From NCBI GenBank assembly GCA_016713725.1, contig JADJOO010000020.1, positions 1-64,000 on the forward strand: DNA of 64,000 bases. Reading direction: 5' to 3'. Origin of the DNA: Pseudomonadota bacterium. Lineage in GTDB: Bacteria; Pseudomonadota; Gammaproteobacteria; Steroidobacterales; Steroidobacteraceae. The notes beneath the pieces are model-generated. The model saw only the letters and a program-made list of their open reading frames with translations. It was not told where the DNA came from and ran no database searches. Shown here in pieces: positions 34,970 through 43,800 of this stretch. How positions within the stretch are numbered: the stretch's first letter is position 1; the number at the start of each line of letters is the position of its first letter. The translations under genes and the position numbers were made by a program.

Positions 34970-35272
34970 ATGGACAATGGCTTGCGCTGCTGGAAATGCG
35001 GAGTGTCGCTCGCCGACTATTCGCTGCCGCTGCGGCGACTGGAGGAGTGCCGGGCATGCCATGCGGAACTGCACACCTGCCGCATGTGCGAGTTCTACGA
35101 CACGGGCAAGGCCAAGCACTGCCGCGAGACCATCGCCGAAGAAGTGAAGGACAAGCAGGTGGCGAATTTCTGTGACTACTTCCGGCCGACTCCGTCGGCT
35201 TACCGACCCGAGGCCCTGAGCGCGGCCGACAAGGCCAAGGCCGAACTCAATGCGCTGTTCGGCCACAAGTAA
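34970..35272 (+). CDS. Small zinc-ribbon protein
   Basis: 100 residues with three cysteine pairs: CWKCG at residue 7, CRACH and CRMC in the middle, plus HC and C near CREF-like positions, then a helical C-terminus (ALSAADKAKAELNALFGHK). It matches a small family of uncharacterised proteobacterial zinc-binding proteins. No enzymatic motif. It is followed 17 bases later by the M49-like peptidase gene, so the two may share a transcript. Function not known. Confidence 0.72.
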   Translation: MDNGLRCWKCGVSLADYSLPLRRLEECRACHAELHTCRMCEFYDTGKAKHCRETIAEEVKDKQVANFCDYFRPTPSAYRPEALSAADKAKAELNALFGHK

Positions 35273-35288
35273 AGACCAGGAGACGACT

Positions 35289-36947
35289 GTGACGGTGATC
35301 CGACGAGCGGTACTGACAGGAATCGCGGCCATAACGCTGCTGGCGGGCGCGGCAGCGGCTGGAGAATCGGCCGCCCGGAAGGCAGCGGAGGCAGCGCCTG
35401 CGATGACGGCAGTGCGACCAGAGATCTACGCGCCGGTGACGCTGGCCGTGGACCTGTCGTCCCTGAGCGCCAGTGAACGGCAGATGCTGGGTCTTTTCAT
35501 CGAGGCCGGCGAAATCATGGACGAACTGTACTGGCGGCAGACGTACGGCGACCGCGATGCGCTGCTGAAAGGCATCGTCGATCCGCGCACCCGCGAATTC
35601 GTCGCGCTGAACTATGGCCCCTGGGACCGGTTGGCCGACAATGCACCGTTCGTGCCCGGTGTCGGTGCCAAGCCGGAAGGCGCGGAGTTCTATCCGCACG
35701 ACATGACCCGCGAGGAATTCGAGAAGGCGAACCTGCCGCTGTCGCGCAGCGAATACACGCTCCTGCGACGCGACGCCAAGGGCGCATTGCAGGTCGTGCC
35801 ATACCACGTCGAGTACCGCGAGGCGCTCGAAAAGGCAGCGCTCAAGCTTGAGCAGGCGGCCGCGCTGGCAGAGGACCCCGGTCTGAAGCAGTACCTGTCG
35901 CTGCGTGCGCAGGCGCTGCGTACCGACGACTACCGCGCGAGCGATCGCGCGTGGCTCGACATGAAGTCGAACCGCATCGACCTGGTGATCGGCCCGATCG
36001 AAACCTACGAGGACGCGCTGTTCGGCTACAAGGCCGCCTACGAGGCCTACGCGCTGATCAAGGACATGGAGTGGAGCAAGCGCCTCGAACGCTATGCCGC
36101 CATGTTGCCGGCACTGCAGCGCGGCCTGCCGGTCCCGGACGCCTACAAGGCCGAGCAGCCAGGCACGGATTCCGACCTCAATGCGTACGACGTCGTCTAT
36201 TACGCGGGCCACAACAACGCCGCTTCGAAGACCATCGCCATCAACCTGCCGAACGACGAGCAGGTGCAGCTCGAGAAGGGCACGCGCCGGCTGCAGCTCA
36301 AGAACGCGATGCGCGCCAAGTTCGACAGGATCATGCTGCCGATCGCCGACGAGCTGATCGTGCCGGAGCAGCGCAAGCACGTGACGTTCGAAGCGTTCTT
36401 CGCCAATACCATGTTCCACGAGGTGGCGCACGGCTTAGGCGTAAAGAACACGCTCGACGGCAAGGGCACGGTTCGTGAAGCGCTGACGGAACAGGCGAGC
36501 TGGCTCGAGGAAGGCAAGGCCGATATCCTCGGGCTGTACATGGTCACCAGACTGCACGAGAAGGGCGAACTCGGCGGGTCGCTCGAGGACTACTATGTGA
36601 CGTTCCTGACCGGCATCTTCCGTTCGGTGCGGTGGGGCGCCGCCGAAGCCCACGGCCAGGCGAACATGGTGCGCTTCAACTACTTCGCCGATCGCGGCGC
36701 GTTCAGCCGCGATGCCAACGGCCACTACCGCGTCGACATGGCGAAGATGCGCAAGGCGATGGATGAACTGTCGGCCGACATTCTCAAGCTGCAGGGCGAC
36801 GGCAACTACGCGGGCGTCAAGGAGCTGCTCGCCCGGATCGGCGTGCTGAAGCCCCAGTTGTCTGCCGACCTCGCGCGCCTCGGCGCCCGCAACATTCCGG
36901 TCGACGTCCGCTTCGAGCAGGGCAAGGCCGTGCTGGGCCTGAAGTAG
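35289..36947 (+). CDS. Exported M49-like (dipeptidyl-peptidase III-like) zinc metallopeptidase
   Basis: About 552 residues. GTG 35289 with AGGAGA upstream starts a signal peptide (LTGIAAITLLAGAAAAG), so the enzyme is exported to the periplasm. The zinc motif reads HEVAHGLG (near residue 378), a five-residue HExxH where M49 family peptidases usually have HExxGH, and EEGKADILGL (near 415) supplies the third ligand and acidic residue. The remaining sequence is mostly helical, as in this family. It probably trims peptides from their N-terminus. Intact; followed 9 bases later by a pirin gene on the same strand. Confidence 0.8.
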   Translation: MTVIRRAVLTGIAAITLLAGAAAAGESAARKAAEAAPAMTAVRPEIYAPVTLAVDLSSLSASERQMLGLFIEAGEIMDELYWRQTYGDRDALLKGIVDPRTREFVALNYGPWDRLADNAPFVPGVGAKPEGAEFYPHDMTREEFEKANLPLSRSEYTLLRRDAKGALQVVPYHVEYREALEKAALKLEQAAALAEDPGLKQYLSLRAQALRTDDYRASDRAWLDMKSNRIDLVIGPIETYEDALFGYKAAYEAYALIKDMEWSKRLERYAAMLPALQRGLPVPDAYKAEQPGTDSDLNAYDVVYYAGHNNAASKTIAINLPNDEQVQLEKGTRRLQLKNAMRAKFDRIMLPIADELIVPEQRKHVTFEAFFANTMFHEVAHGLGVKNTLDGKGTVREALTEQASWLEEGKADILGLYMVTRLHEKGELGGSLEDYYVTFLTGIFRSVRWGAAEAHGQANMVRFNYFADRGAFSRDANGHYRVDMAKMRKAMDELSADILKLQGDGNYAGVKELLARIGVLKPQLSADLARLGARNIPVDVRFEQGKAVLGLK

Positions 36948-36955
36948 GCGCGGCC

Positions 36956-37837
36956 GTGTCGAGTCCGGTCGAACGCGTCATCGAACCGCGGCCGCGCGAT
37001 CTCGGTGATTTCGCCGTGCGTCGCGTGCTGCCCGCGGTGGGTCTGCAGACTGTTGGTCCTTTCATCTTCTTCGATCACATGGGACCGGCGGACTTCGGGC
37101 CGGGGCAGGGCGTCAACGTGCGGCCGCACCCACACATCGGCCTCGCCACCGTGACGTACCTGTTTGAAGGCGCTTTCATGCACCGTGACAGCCTCGGCAC
37201 GGCGCAGTTGATCCGTCCGGGCGACGTCAACTGGATGGTGGCCGGGCGGGGCATCGTGCATTCGGAGCGCACGCCACCGGAGGTGCGCGACGCGGCAGGC
37301 CGCACGCGTGCGCACGGCATCCAGACATGGATAGCACTGCCGCGTGCGGAGGAAGAGCGGGAGCCGTCCTTTGCGCATCACGGCGCTGCCAGCTTGCCGC
37401 GCATCGAGCGGCCTGGCGTAATCCTCACCGTGATCGCCGGCACGGCGTACGGCGAGCGGTCACCGGTCGACATGTTCTCGCCGACGCTGTACGTGGATGC
37501 ACAGCTGGCCGACGGGGCTGCGATCGAGGTGCCGGACGAGCACCTGCAGCGGGCGGTCTACGTCGCGCAGGGCCGGATCGAAATTGCAGGCCAGGTCTAC
37601 CAGGAAGGCCAGTTCATCATGCTCGCGTCCGCTGCGGGTCCGGTGTCGATCCGCGCGCTCCAGGCCTCGCGCGTGATGCTGGCTGGAGGCGCTGCGCTCG
37701 ATGGGCCGCGGCACCTCTACTGGAACTTCGTTTCGAGCACGCGCGAGCGCATCGATGCGGCCAGGCGCGACTGGCGCGAGCACCGGTTTGCGCCGGTGCC
37801 CGGCGATGCGGAAAGGATTCCCCTGCCCGACGAGTGA
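36956..37837 (+). CDS. Pirin family protein
   Basis: 293 residues, bicupin. Metal-binding set of pirins seen in RPHPHIGLATVTYLFEG (two His) and then RGIVHSERTPPEV (His and Glu). The C-terminal cupin is visible as LYVDAQLADGAAIEVP and RAVYVAQGRIEIAG. Pirins are iron-binding; some act as quercetin dioxygenases, others as regulators. No specific role can be assigned. GTG start 36956 lies 8 bases after the peptidase stop, so probably one transcript. Intact. Confidence 0.92.
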   Translation: MSSPVERVIEPRPRDLGDFAVRRVLPAVGLQTVGPFIFFDHMGPADFGPGQGVNVRPHPHIGLATVTYLFEGAFMHRDSLGTAQLIRPGDVNWMVAGRGIVHSERTPPEVRDAAGRTRAHGIQTWIALPRAEEEREPSFAHHGAASLPRIERPGVILTVIAGTAYGERSPVDMFSPTLYVDAQLADGAAIEVPDEHLQRAVYVAQGRIEIAGQVYQEGQFIMLASAAGPVSIRALQASRVMLAGGAALDGPRHLYWNFVSSTRERIDAARRDWREHRFAPVPGDAERIPLPDE

Positions 37838-37838
37838 C

Positions 37839-37858
37839 GCCGCGTCCCTGGACGCGGC
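37839..37858 (+). terminator. Hairpin after the pirin gene
   Basis: GCCGCGTC-CCTG-GACGCGGC: a perfect 8-base stem with a 4-base loop between two convergent genes (pirin and MliC lipoprotein). No U tract. Confidence 0.45.
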
Positions 37859-37868
37859 ACGATTCGCG

Positions 37869-38639
37869 TCAACGTGCGTTCAGGCGAGTGCCGCAACCGC
37901 GCAAGGTCTGCCCACCCGATTCCAGGGTCACGACGTGGTCGAATTCCACCTCACCATCGTCCACGCAGCGCTCGGCCCGGATCGTGGCCTGGATCTTGAT
38001 CGCATCGTTCTGCGCCGTGTAGACGATCGCACCGTCAGGCGCGGTGGCTGCCTGAGCCTGCTCGAAGTCGAAGCGGTCCTGGCCGAAATTGGTGGTCCAG
38101 TTCAGCCTGTTCGCGGGACCGACTTCGAGGACCCAGCCCGGTTCGTTGCCGAGCGCGCGGTAAACCACGCCACGCACCCTGGCGTCCTCGCGCAGGGAGG
38201 CGGCTCGCCGTTCTTCGCATTGCACGGTCGGCGTGCCCTGTCGCTCGAGCGTTGCCGTGCCGCCCTTGGTCCAGAACACCACCACGCTGTCCGCGTAGCG
38301 CACGCCAGAGGCGCTGACCGTCTGGTCGAGCCGCCGCGTGCCGTCGTGGAAGTCGATGGCAATCGCCTTTTCGCGGAACAGGTTGCGCATTACCAGCGTC
38401 TGGCCATCCGTGCACTGCCACACGTAGGCGCGGAGCACGCCTGCGGGAACGTCGTCCGTGGCGGGCGTCGGTGCCGGTGCGGTTGCAGGGACGGATGCCG
38501 CCGGCTCCGCGTCCGCAGCGGTTTCGCCCGCGGGCGATTCCTTGCGCTGGCAGCCTGAGGCTGCAATCAGCGCGATGCCCGTGCAACAGACGATCAACAG
38601 GCGGGATGACAGCGTGGGCGAAGTCGTCAAGCGGGTCAC
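37869..38639 (-). CDS. Lipoprotein with MliC-type lysozyme-inhibitor domain and COG3650-like domain
   Basis: 256 residues. Lipoprotein signal with lipobox IAASGC near residue 30, then a Pro/Ala-rich linker. A MliC-like beta-barrel domain starts at about 70 (AYVWQCTDGQTLVMR and SASGVRYADSVVVFWTKGG). A second domain (RALGNEPGWVLEVGP and FDHVVTLESGGQTLRGCG) resembles the COG3650 heat-shock/META-like domain. MliC proteins block C-type lysozymes at the outer membrane. Combining both domains in one lipoprotein is seen in related bacteria. Intact. Confidence 0.78.
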   Translation of the reverse strand: MTRLTTSPTLSSRLLIVCCTGIALIAASGCQRKESPAGETAADAEPAASVPATAPAPTPATDDVPAGVLRAYVWQCTDGQTLVMRNLFREKAIAIDFHDGTRRLDQTVSASGVRYADSVVVFWTKGGTATLERQGTPTVQCEERRAASLREDARVRGVVYRALGNEPGWVLEVGPANRLNWTTNFGQDRFDFEQAQAATAPDGAIVYTAQNDAIKIQATIRAERCVDDGEVEFDHVVTLESGGQTLRGCGTRLNAR

Positions 38640-38677
38640 CTGGCAGGCGGGGTGTGCCTGATTTTACACAGGACGCC

Positions 38678-39205
38678 TCAACAGTTCGCTTCGCGCAGGC
38701 GAACCTTCGCTTCGCGCCAGCGTTCCCACAGCCTGCCGGCCTCGCGCGCCGAGTAGCCTGTACGCATCCGCGAATCGAGGCTGTCGAGCGTCGCCTGCAG
38801 TTTCTGGCAGGTCGCCGCGTGTTCGGTCTCGCCCTCGTCGGGGTCGGCATCCTCACGCCCGGTTGAAATTCCGCGGCTCGGCGCCGCTCGCTCCCTGGTT
38901 TTGGCGAGTTCCGGTGACGCTCCAGCCGCAGTGGGCGCGGGCGCGCTCACCTTCAATTCGCGCACTTCCGGCAGGGGGCCGCACGGACGGTCGGAAAACG
39001 TGACCAGGTCTGGCGCAACGCAACTGTAGACGAGCCGGCGTGTCGACTGCGCGCGCGGCTTGACCGGCTCGAGCACGACGGAGCCGCCACCCCCCGCCGG
39101 GCTATCGACGGTCGGCAGCAACAGCGCGTTGGCGGCGTGCGGTGAGGTGGACAGGAAGAGCATCGCCTGCGCGGCGAGGTGCAGGCGGACGGCAGGACGT
39201 GTCAC
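38678..39205 (-). CDS. Hypothetical exported protein with DUF4124-like segment
   Basis: 175 residues. The N-terminus (AAQAMLFLSTSPHAANA) looks like a signal peptide. A short segment, YSCVAPDLVTFSDRPCGP, resembles the start of DUF4124 domains, which show a Y.C....G....D.PC pattern. The C-terminal part is helical and charged (REAGRLWERWREAKVRLREANC). No enzymatic motif and no informative neighbour. Function unknown. Confidence 0.6.
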   Translation of the reverse strand: MTRPAVRLHLAAQAMLFLSTSPHAANALLLPTVDSPAGGGGSVVLEPVKPRAQSTRRLVYSCVAPDLVTFSDRPCGPLPEVRELKVSAPAPTAAGASPELAKTRERAAPSRGISTGREDADPDEGETEHAATCQKLQATLDSLDSRMRTGYSAREAGRLWERWREAKVRLREANC

Positions 39206-39340
39206 GGCGAACCCTCCATGGACTGAAGGGCCATGCTCGGGTCAGCGCTATGGATTGTCTTGCGCGATTCGTGGTGCGTGCGCGCAATTAGGCGCCGGCC
39301 TTCGTATTGGTCTCGGACCTGTCACGCGCGCGATCGGGCT

Positions 39341-39655
39341 TCAGGCGCGTCCAACGTTCGAGTCGGTGGGCGCGTGGAAGTATTGGCTCTCTGCCGAGAA
39401 TTGTTCGACCAGCCGGCGCAATTCGGCCATGCGGGCCTCGGCAGTGCCGATCGCCAGGCAGTCCTCGCAGCGGGGGTCGCCGCAGGGCTGTCGCGTGTAC
39501 AGCCAATACTGCACGGCTCCCGCGAGCAGGCCATCCGCGATGTCCCACAAGTCGGCCTTGTCGTCGCCGTCCGCGATCTGGTTGCCGAGGTCGACGGCAC
39601 GACTGAAGGCCTGGTCGAACGGTTCGGAGTCTTCGATTTGCGTAGTGGCGGTCAC
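39341..39655 (-). CDS. Hypothetical protein with a C-x4-C-x2-C cluster
   Basis: 104 residues, mostly helical. Contains PCGDPRCEDCLAIG with three closely spaced Cys (C-x4-C-x2-C pattern within PCGDPRCEDC), which might bind a metal. No signal peptide, no known domain. Coding is supported by third-position GC bias and acidic, non-repetitive composition. It is the only good open frame in this interval. Confidence 0.5.
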   Translation of the reverse strand: MTATTQIEDSEPFDQAFSRAVDLGNQIADGDDKADLWDIADGLLAGAVQYWLYTRQPCGDPRCEDCLAIGTAEARMAELRRLVEQFSAESQYFHAPTDSNVGRA

Positions 39656-39761
39656 GTTGGGAAAAGCAGTCAGGGGACCAGCCGCAATGATACCAGAAAC
39701 GCCCGCCGTAACGATGTCGAAATGTACAAAAACTGCTTATAAATCAGTCGATTCTGGCGCT

Positions 39762-40028
39762 TCAGATGCCGGCCTTGGCGAGCGCGTCGACGAATGCGCG
39801 GACGGCGCCGGCGAGGCCCGGGTGTTCGGTTTCGAGGCGCACCGCGGCGTTCTCCAGCGCGTCGGCCGGTGCGAGGTCCTGGGCGGAGCCGGCCTGGCCC
39901 TGCGGTGCCAGTGCCCGCTGGATGTCCGCCAGGGCCCCCTCCAGCAGCGCACGTTGTTGCGGGTCGAGTTGCGGGACGTCGGCCAACTCGCGGTGCAGGT
40001 CGCGCAGCGTCTGTTGCAGGTCGTTCAT
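39762..40028 (-). CDS. DUF4404-family small protein
   Basis: 88 residues, helical, starting MNDLQQTLRDLHRELAD and ending FVDALAKAGI. The pattern LRDLHRELA...P..D.....LL..L..DI, then LE..HP.L......V.DALA..GI is that of DUF4404, a small family of unknown role found in Gammaproteobacteria and Planctomycetes. Intact; the ATG is clear. No functional inference possible. Confidence 0.75.
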   Translation of the reverse strand: MNDLQQTLRDLHRELADVPQLDPQQRALLEGALADIQRALAPQGQAGSAQDLAPADALENAAVRLETEHPGLAGAVRAFVDALAKAGI

Positions 40029-40156
40029 TGCATTTCTCCGCCGAAGGCGTTGGCGAAGAGTGTAGCAGCGACCGGTGTCGCCCCGGCTGTGGAAAGACCG
40101 GACGCCACTACGTCGCGGCCCACTAAAATGGTGCCCTCGAAAACCGGGAGTGCCGC

Positions 40157-40811
40157 ATGAATTCGTCCACCAGGTCGTCTTGGGTACCACTGCTCGCAAT
40201 GGCCGCGATGCTCGTCGCGCCGCTGGTGGCGCAGGCCGACTCGCCACGCTTTGAATTCACTCCGTTCGTCGGCGGTCGAATGGGTGGCGGTTTCGACGTC
40301 ACGGCCGCGGACGGCACCAGCAGTTCGGTCGACCTCGACGCCGGCATGAGTTTCGGGATCGATCTCGGGCTGTATCGTGATGACCGGTCGTTCTACGAAC
40401 TGCTCTATTCGACGCAGACGACGAGCTTCGACTCGACGGACCCGTCGCTTGACCGGGTCGATCTGCGCGTCGACTACCTGCAGTTCGGTGGCACCGCCTT
40501 CTTTCCGCAGGACAGCGATCACTTCATGCCTTACTTGTCGCTCACGATCGGCGCGACGCTGATGGAGCCGGACAGCGGTGGCCTACGACTCCGAGACCAG
40601 GTTTTCAGGCAGCATCGGCGGCGGCTTCCGCATTCCGTTCAACGACAACGTCTCGCTCAACCTGGGTGTGCGTGGTTACCTGACGCTACTCGATTCCGAT
40701 TCGAGCCTGTTCTGCGTCAGCGATTCCGGGGAGGCCGGCTGCCTCCTGCGATCGTCGGGCAGCACGTTCTTCCAGGCCGAAGGCCTGCTTGGGCTCAGCG
40801 TCCGGTTCTGA
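40157..40811 (+). CDS. Outer-membrane beta-barrel protein, one frameshift
   Basis: About 217 residues after bridging a shift near 40575. A signal peptide (LLAMAAMLVAPLVAQAD) is followed by alternating polar/hydrophobic strands: RFEFTPFVGGRMGGGFDV, GIDLGLYRDDRSFYELLY, RVDLRVDYLQFGGTAFF, then after the shift FSGSIGGGFRIPFNDNVSLN and AEGLLGLSVRF with a C-terminal Phe. Resembles the OmpA/OmpW-like 8-strand barrels of unknown specificity. Upstream has a ribosome binding site-like GGGAG before the ATG. Confidence 0.78.
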
Positions 40812-40829
40812 AGGTGACCTCAGCCAGCC

Positions 40830-40849
40830 GGCGTCGAAATTTCGGCGCC
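40830..40849. terminator. Near-palindrome between convergent genes
   Basis: GGCGTCGAAATTTCGGCGCC, a 20-base palindrome with one mismatched pair, 18 bases after the beta-barrel stop and 31 before the end of the FAD/Fe-S gene. Likely a shared terminator. Confidence 0.45.
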
Positions 40850-40880
40850 TGCCAGCAACGCACGGCGCCGTCTGTCCAGG

Positions 40881-43800
40881 TCAGACGAGGACCCGTTCGA
40901 TGCCGCCCGCGTTGGCCCGTTGCACGTAGGATTCGAGCCAGGCGGGGCCCAGCAGGTGCCGCGCCATCTCGACCACGATGTAGTCGGCGCCGGTGCCTGC
41001 GTCGTCATCGTACCGCGACAAGCCCTGCAGGCACGACGGGCAGGAGGTCAGCACCTTCACCTCCCCGCTGAAGCCATCGCCCCGGAGCTTGCCGGCGCCC
41101 AGTTCCATCTCGCGCTGCTTGCGGAACCGCACCTGCGTGGCGATGTCCGGCCGTGCGACCGCGAACGTGCCCGCTTCACCGCAACAGCGGTCGTTCTTCT
41201 CGATCCTGCCGGTCGTCCCGGCGGCCAGCAGCGTGTTGACGACCTTGAGCGAGTCGTGCGTCTTCATCGGTGAGTGGCACGGTTCGTGATACATGTAGCG
41301 CACGCCCGTCGCGTTCTCGAGCCGGATGCCCTTCTCGAGCAGGAACTCGTGGATGTCGAGGATGCGCGAGCCCGGAAAGATCTGGTCAAACTCGTAGCCC
41401 TGCAGCTGGTCATGGCAGGTGCCGCAGCTCACCACGACGGTCTTGATGTCGAGGTAGTTGAGCGTGTTCGCCACGCGATGGAACAGGACGCGATTGTCCG
41501 TGATGATTTTTTCAGCCTGGTCGAACTGCCCGGCGCCGCGCTGCGGATAGCCGCAGCAGAGGTAGCCCGGAGGCAGCACAGTCTGCACGCCGGCGTGCCA
41601 GAGCATGGCCTGCGTCGCGAGTCCCACTTGCGAGAAGAGGCGTTCCGAGCCGCAACCCGGGAAATAGAACACTGCCTCCGAATCACTGGTCGTGCCGACC
41701 GGATCGCGGATGATCGGCACGTAGTTGCGATCCTCGACGTCGAGCAGCGCGCGCGCCGTCTTCTTCGGCAGCCCGCCAGGCATCTTCTTGTTGATGAAGT
41801 GGATTACCTGCTCGCGCACGGGCGCCCGCCCGCCGGTCGTCGCCGGCGGACGCTTCGTCTGCGCCGCGCCGAGCTTGCCCAGCGTCCGGTGGCCGAGACG
41901 CTGCGCCTTGTAGCCCCAGTCGATCATGAGCTTGCGCGTCAGCCTGATCGTGCCCGGGTCGTTGGTGTTCAGGAAGAACATGGCAGCCGACTTCGCAGGA
42001 TTGGCGCCCTGGTTGCCCAGTCGTCGCAGCACATCGCGCATCGCCATCGAGACATCGCCAAAGTCGATGTCGACGGGGCAGGGCGTTTCGCATTTGTGAC
42101 AGACCGTGCAGTGATCAGCGACGTCACCGAACTCGTCCCAGTGCTGGATCGAGATGCCGCGGCGCGTCTGTTCCTCGTACAGGAACGCCTCGATCAGCAT
42201 CGAGGTGGCGAGGATCTTGTTGCGCGGCGAATAAAGCAGGTTCGCGCCCGGCACGTGGGTGCTGCAGACCGGCTTGCACTTGCCGCAGCGCAGGCAGTCC
42301 TTGATCGCGTCGCTGATCCCCGCGATGTCCGACTGCTGCATGATCAGCGATTCGTGGCCGAGCAGATTGAAGCTCGGCGTATACGCGTTGCGCAGGTCCG
42401 CGCCGGGCAGCAGCTTGCCGGCGTTGAAACGGCCTTCCGGATCGACGCGCCGCTTGTAGTCCCGGAAGCCGAGCGTCTCGTCGTCCGTCAGGTATTCGAA
42501 CTTGGTGATGCCGATGCCGTGCTCGCCGGAGATCACGCCACCGAGTTCGCGGGCAACCCGCATGATGCGGCCGACGGCGCGGTTGGCCGCCTGCAGCATC
42601 TCGTAGTCGTCAGAGTTGACCGGGATGTTGGTATGGACGTTGCCGTCGCCCGCGTGCATGTGCAGCGCGACGAACACTCGACCGTGCAACACGTTCCGGT
42701 GAATGTCCCCAAGCTCGGCCAGCAACGGTACGAACGGGCCGCCGGCAAAGATACGCGTGAACTGGCTGCGCAATTCGTGCTTCCAGGATACGCGGATCGT
42801 CCTGTCCTGCAGCAGATCGAATACCGTCAGGCCGGGTTCGCCGGCACTGCGTCGGGTGGCCGCAGCCGCAATCTCTTCAAGTCCGAGTCGGCGCAGGTCC
42901 ACGAGCGCGTCAGCGAGCGGTCGGCCCATGCTCTTCGAGTACCACGACCAGCGTTCGCGAACCTGCGTGATGGCATCGACGGCCTGGCCAAGCCGGGCGC
43001 CAAGCACTTCGTCGCGCGGCATGCGGTCGATGTCGGCGTCGCCAGTCTTGCCGAGCTTCGGTTCGCCAAGCAGGTACGCCTCGAGCGCGTCGAGCAGCCG
43101 CAGCTTGTTGGCGAGCGAGAACTCGATGTTGATGCGCTCGATCGCGTCGGTGTATTCGCCGAGGCGCTCGAGCGGGATCACGACGTCTTCGTTGATCTTG
43201 AAGGCGTTGGTGTGGCGGGCGATTGCGGCGGTCTTCGCGCGGTCGCGCCAGAAGGCCTTGCGTGCCTCCGTGCCAGCGGCGATGAAGCCCTCGCCGTGCC
43301 GCGCATTGGCAATGCGTACCACGTCCGAGGCGCAGCGTGACACGGCGGCTTCGTCGTCGCCGACGATGTCGCCGATCAGCACCATCTTGGGCAGCGCGCC
43401 GCGCTTCGATTTCGTCGTGTAACCGACCGCCTTCAGGTAACGCTCGTCGAGGTGCTCGAGGCCCGCCAGCTGTACGCCGCCCACGCGTCCCTGCCGCGCG
43501 AGTTCGTCGCGAATCTCGACGATCGCTGGAATCGCGTCGCGTGCCTGGCCGAAGAACTCGAGGCACACCGTGCGGATGTGCGCCGGCATCCGGTGCACGA
43601 CCCAGCGCGCGGAGGTGATGATGCCGTCGCATCCCTCTTTCTGGATGCCGGGCAGGCCGCCGAGGAACTTGTCGGTGACGTCCTTGCCGAGGCCGGCCTT
43701 GCGAAACGTCGATCCGGGAATCTCGAGCCGTTCCGTGCGGAGCACCTTCGCGACGCCGGGTGAATGACGCCCGTCTTTCCAGGTCAGCGCGAAAGTCGCG

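Noticed and set aside
41274..43340. A long open frame on the plus strand inside the FAD/Fe-S gene
   Set aside because: Shadow of the 1326-residue gene on the minus strand; no motif, biased Arg/Ala/Val composition.
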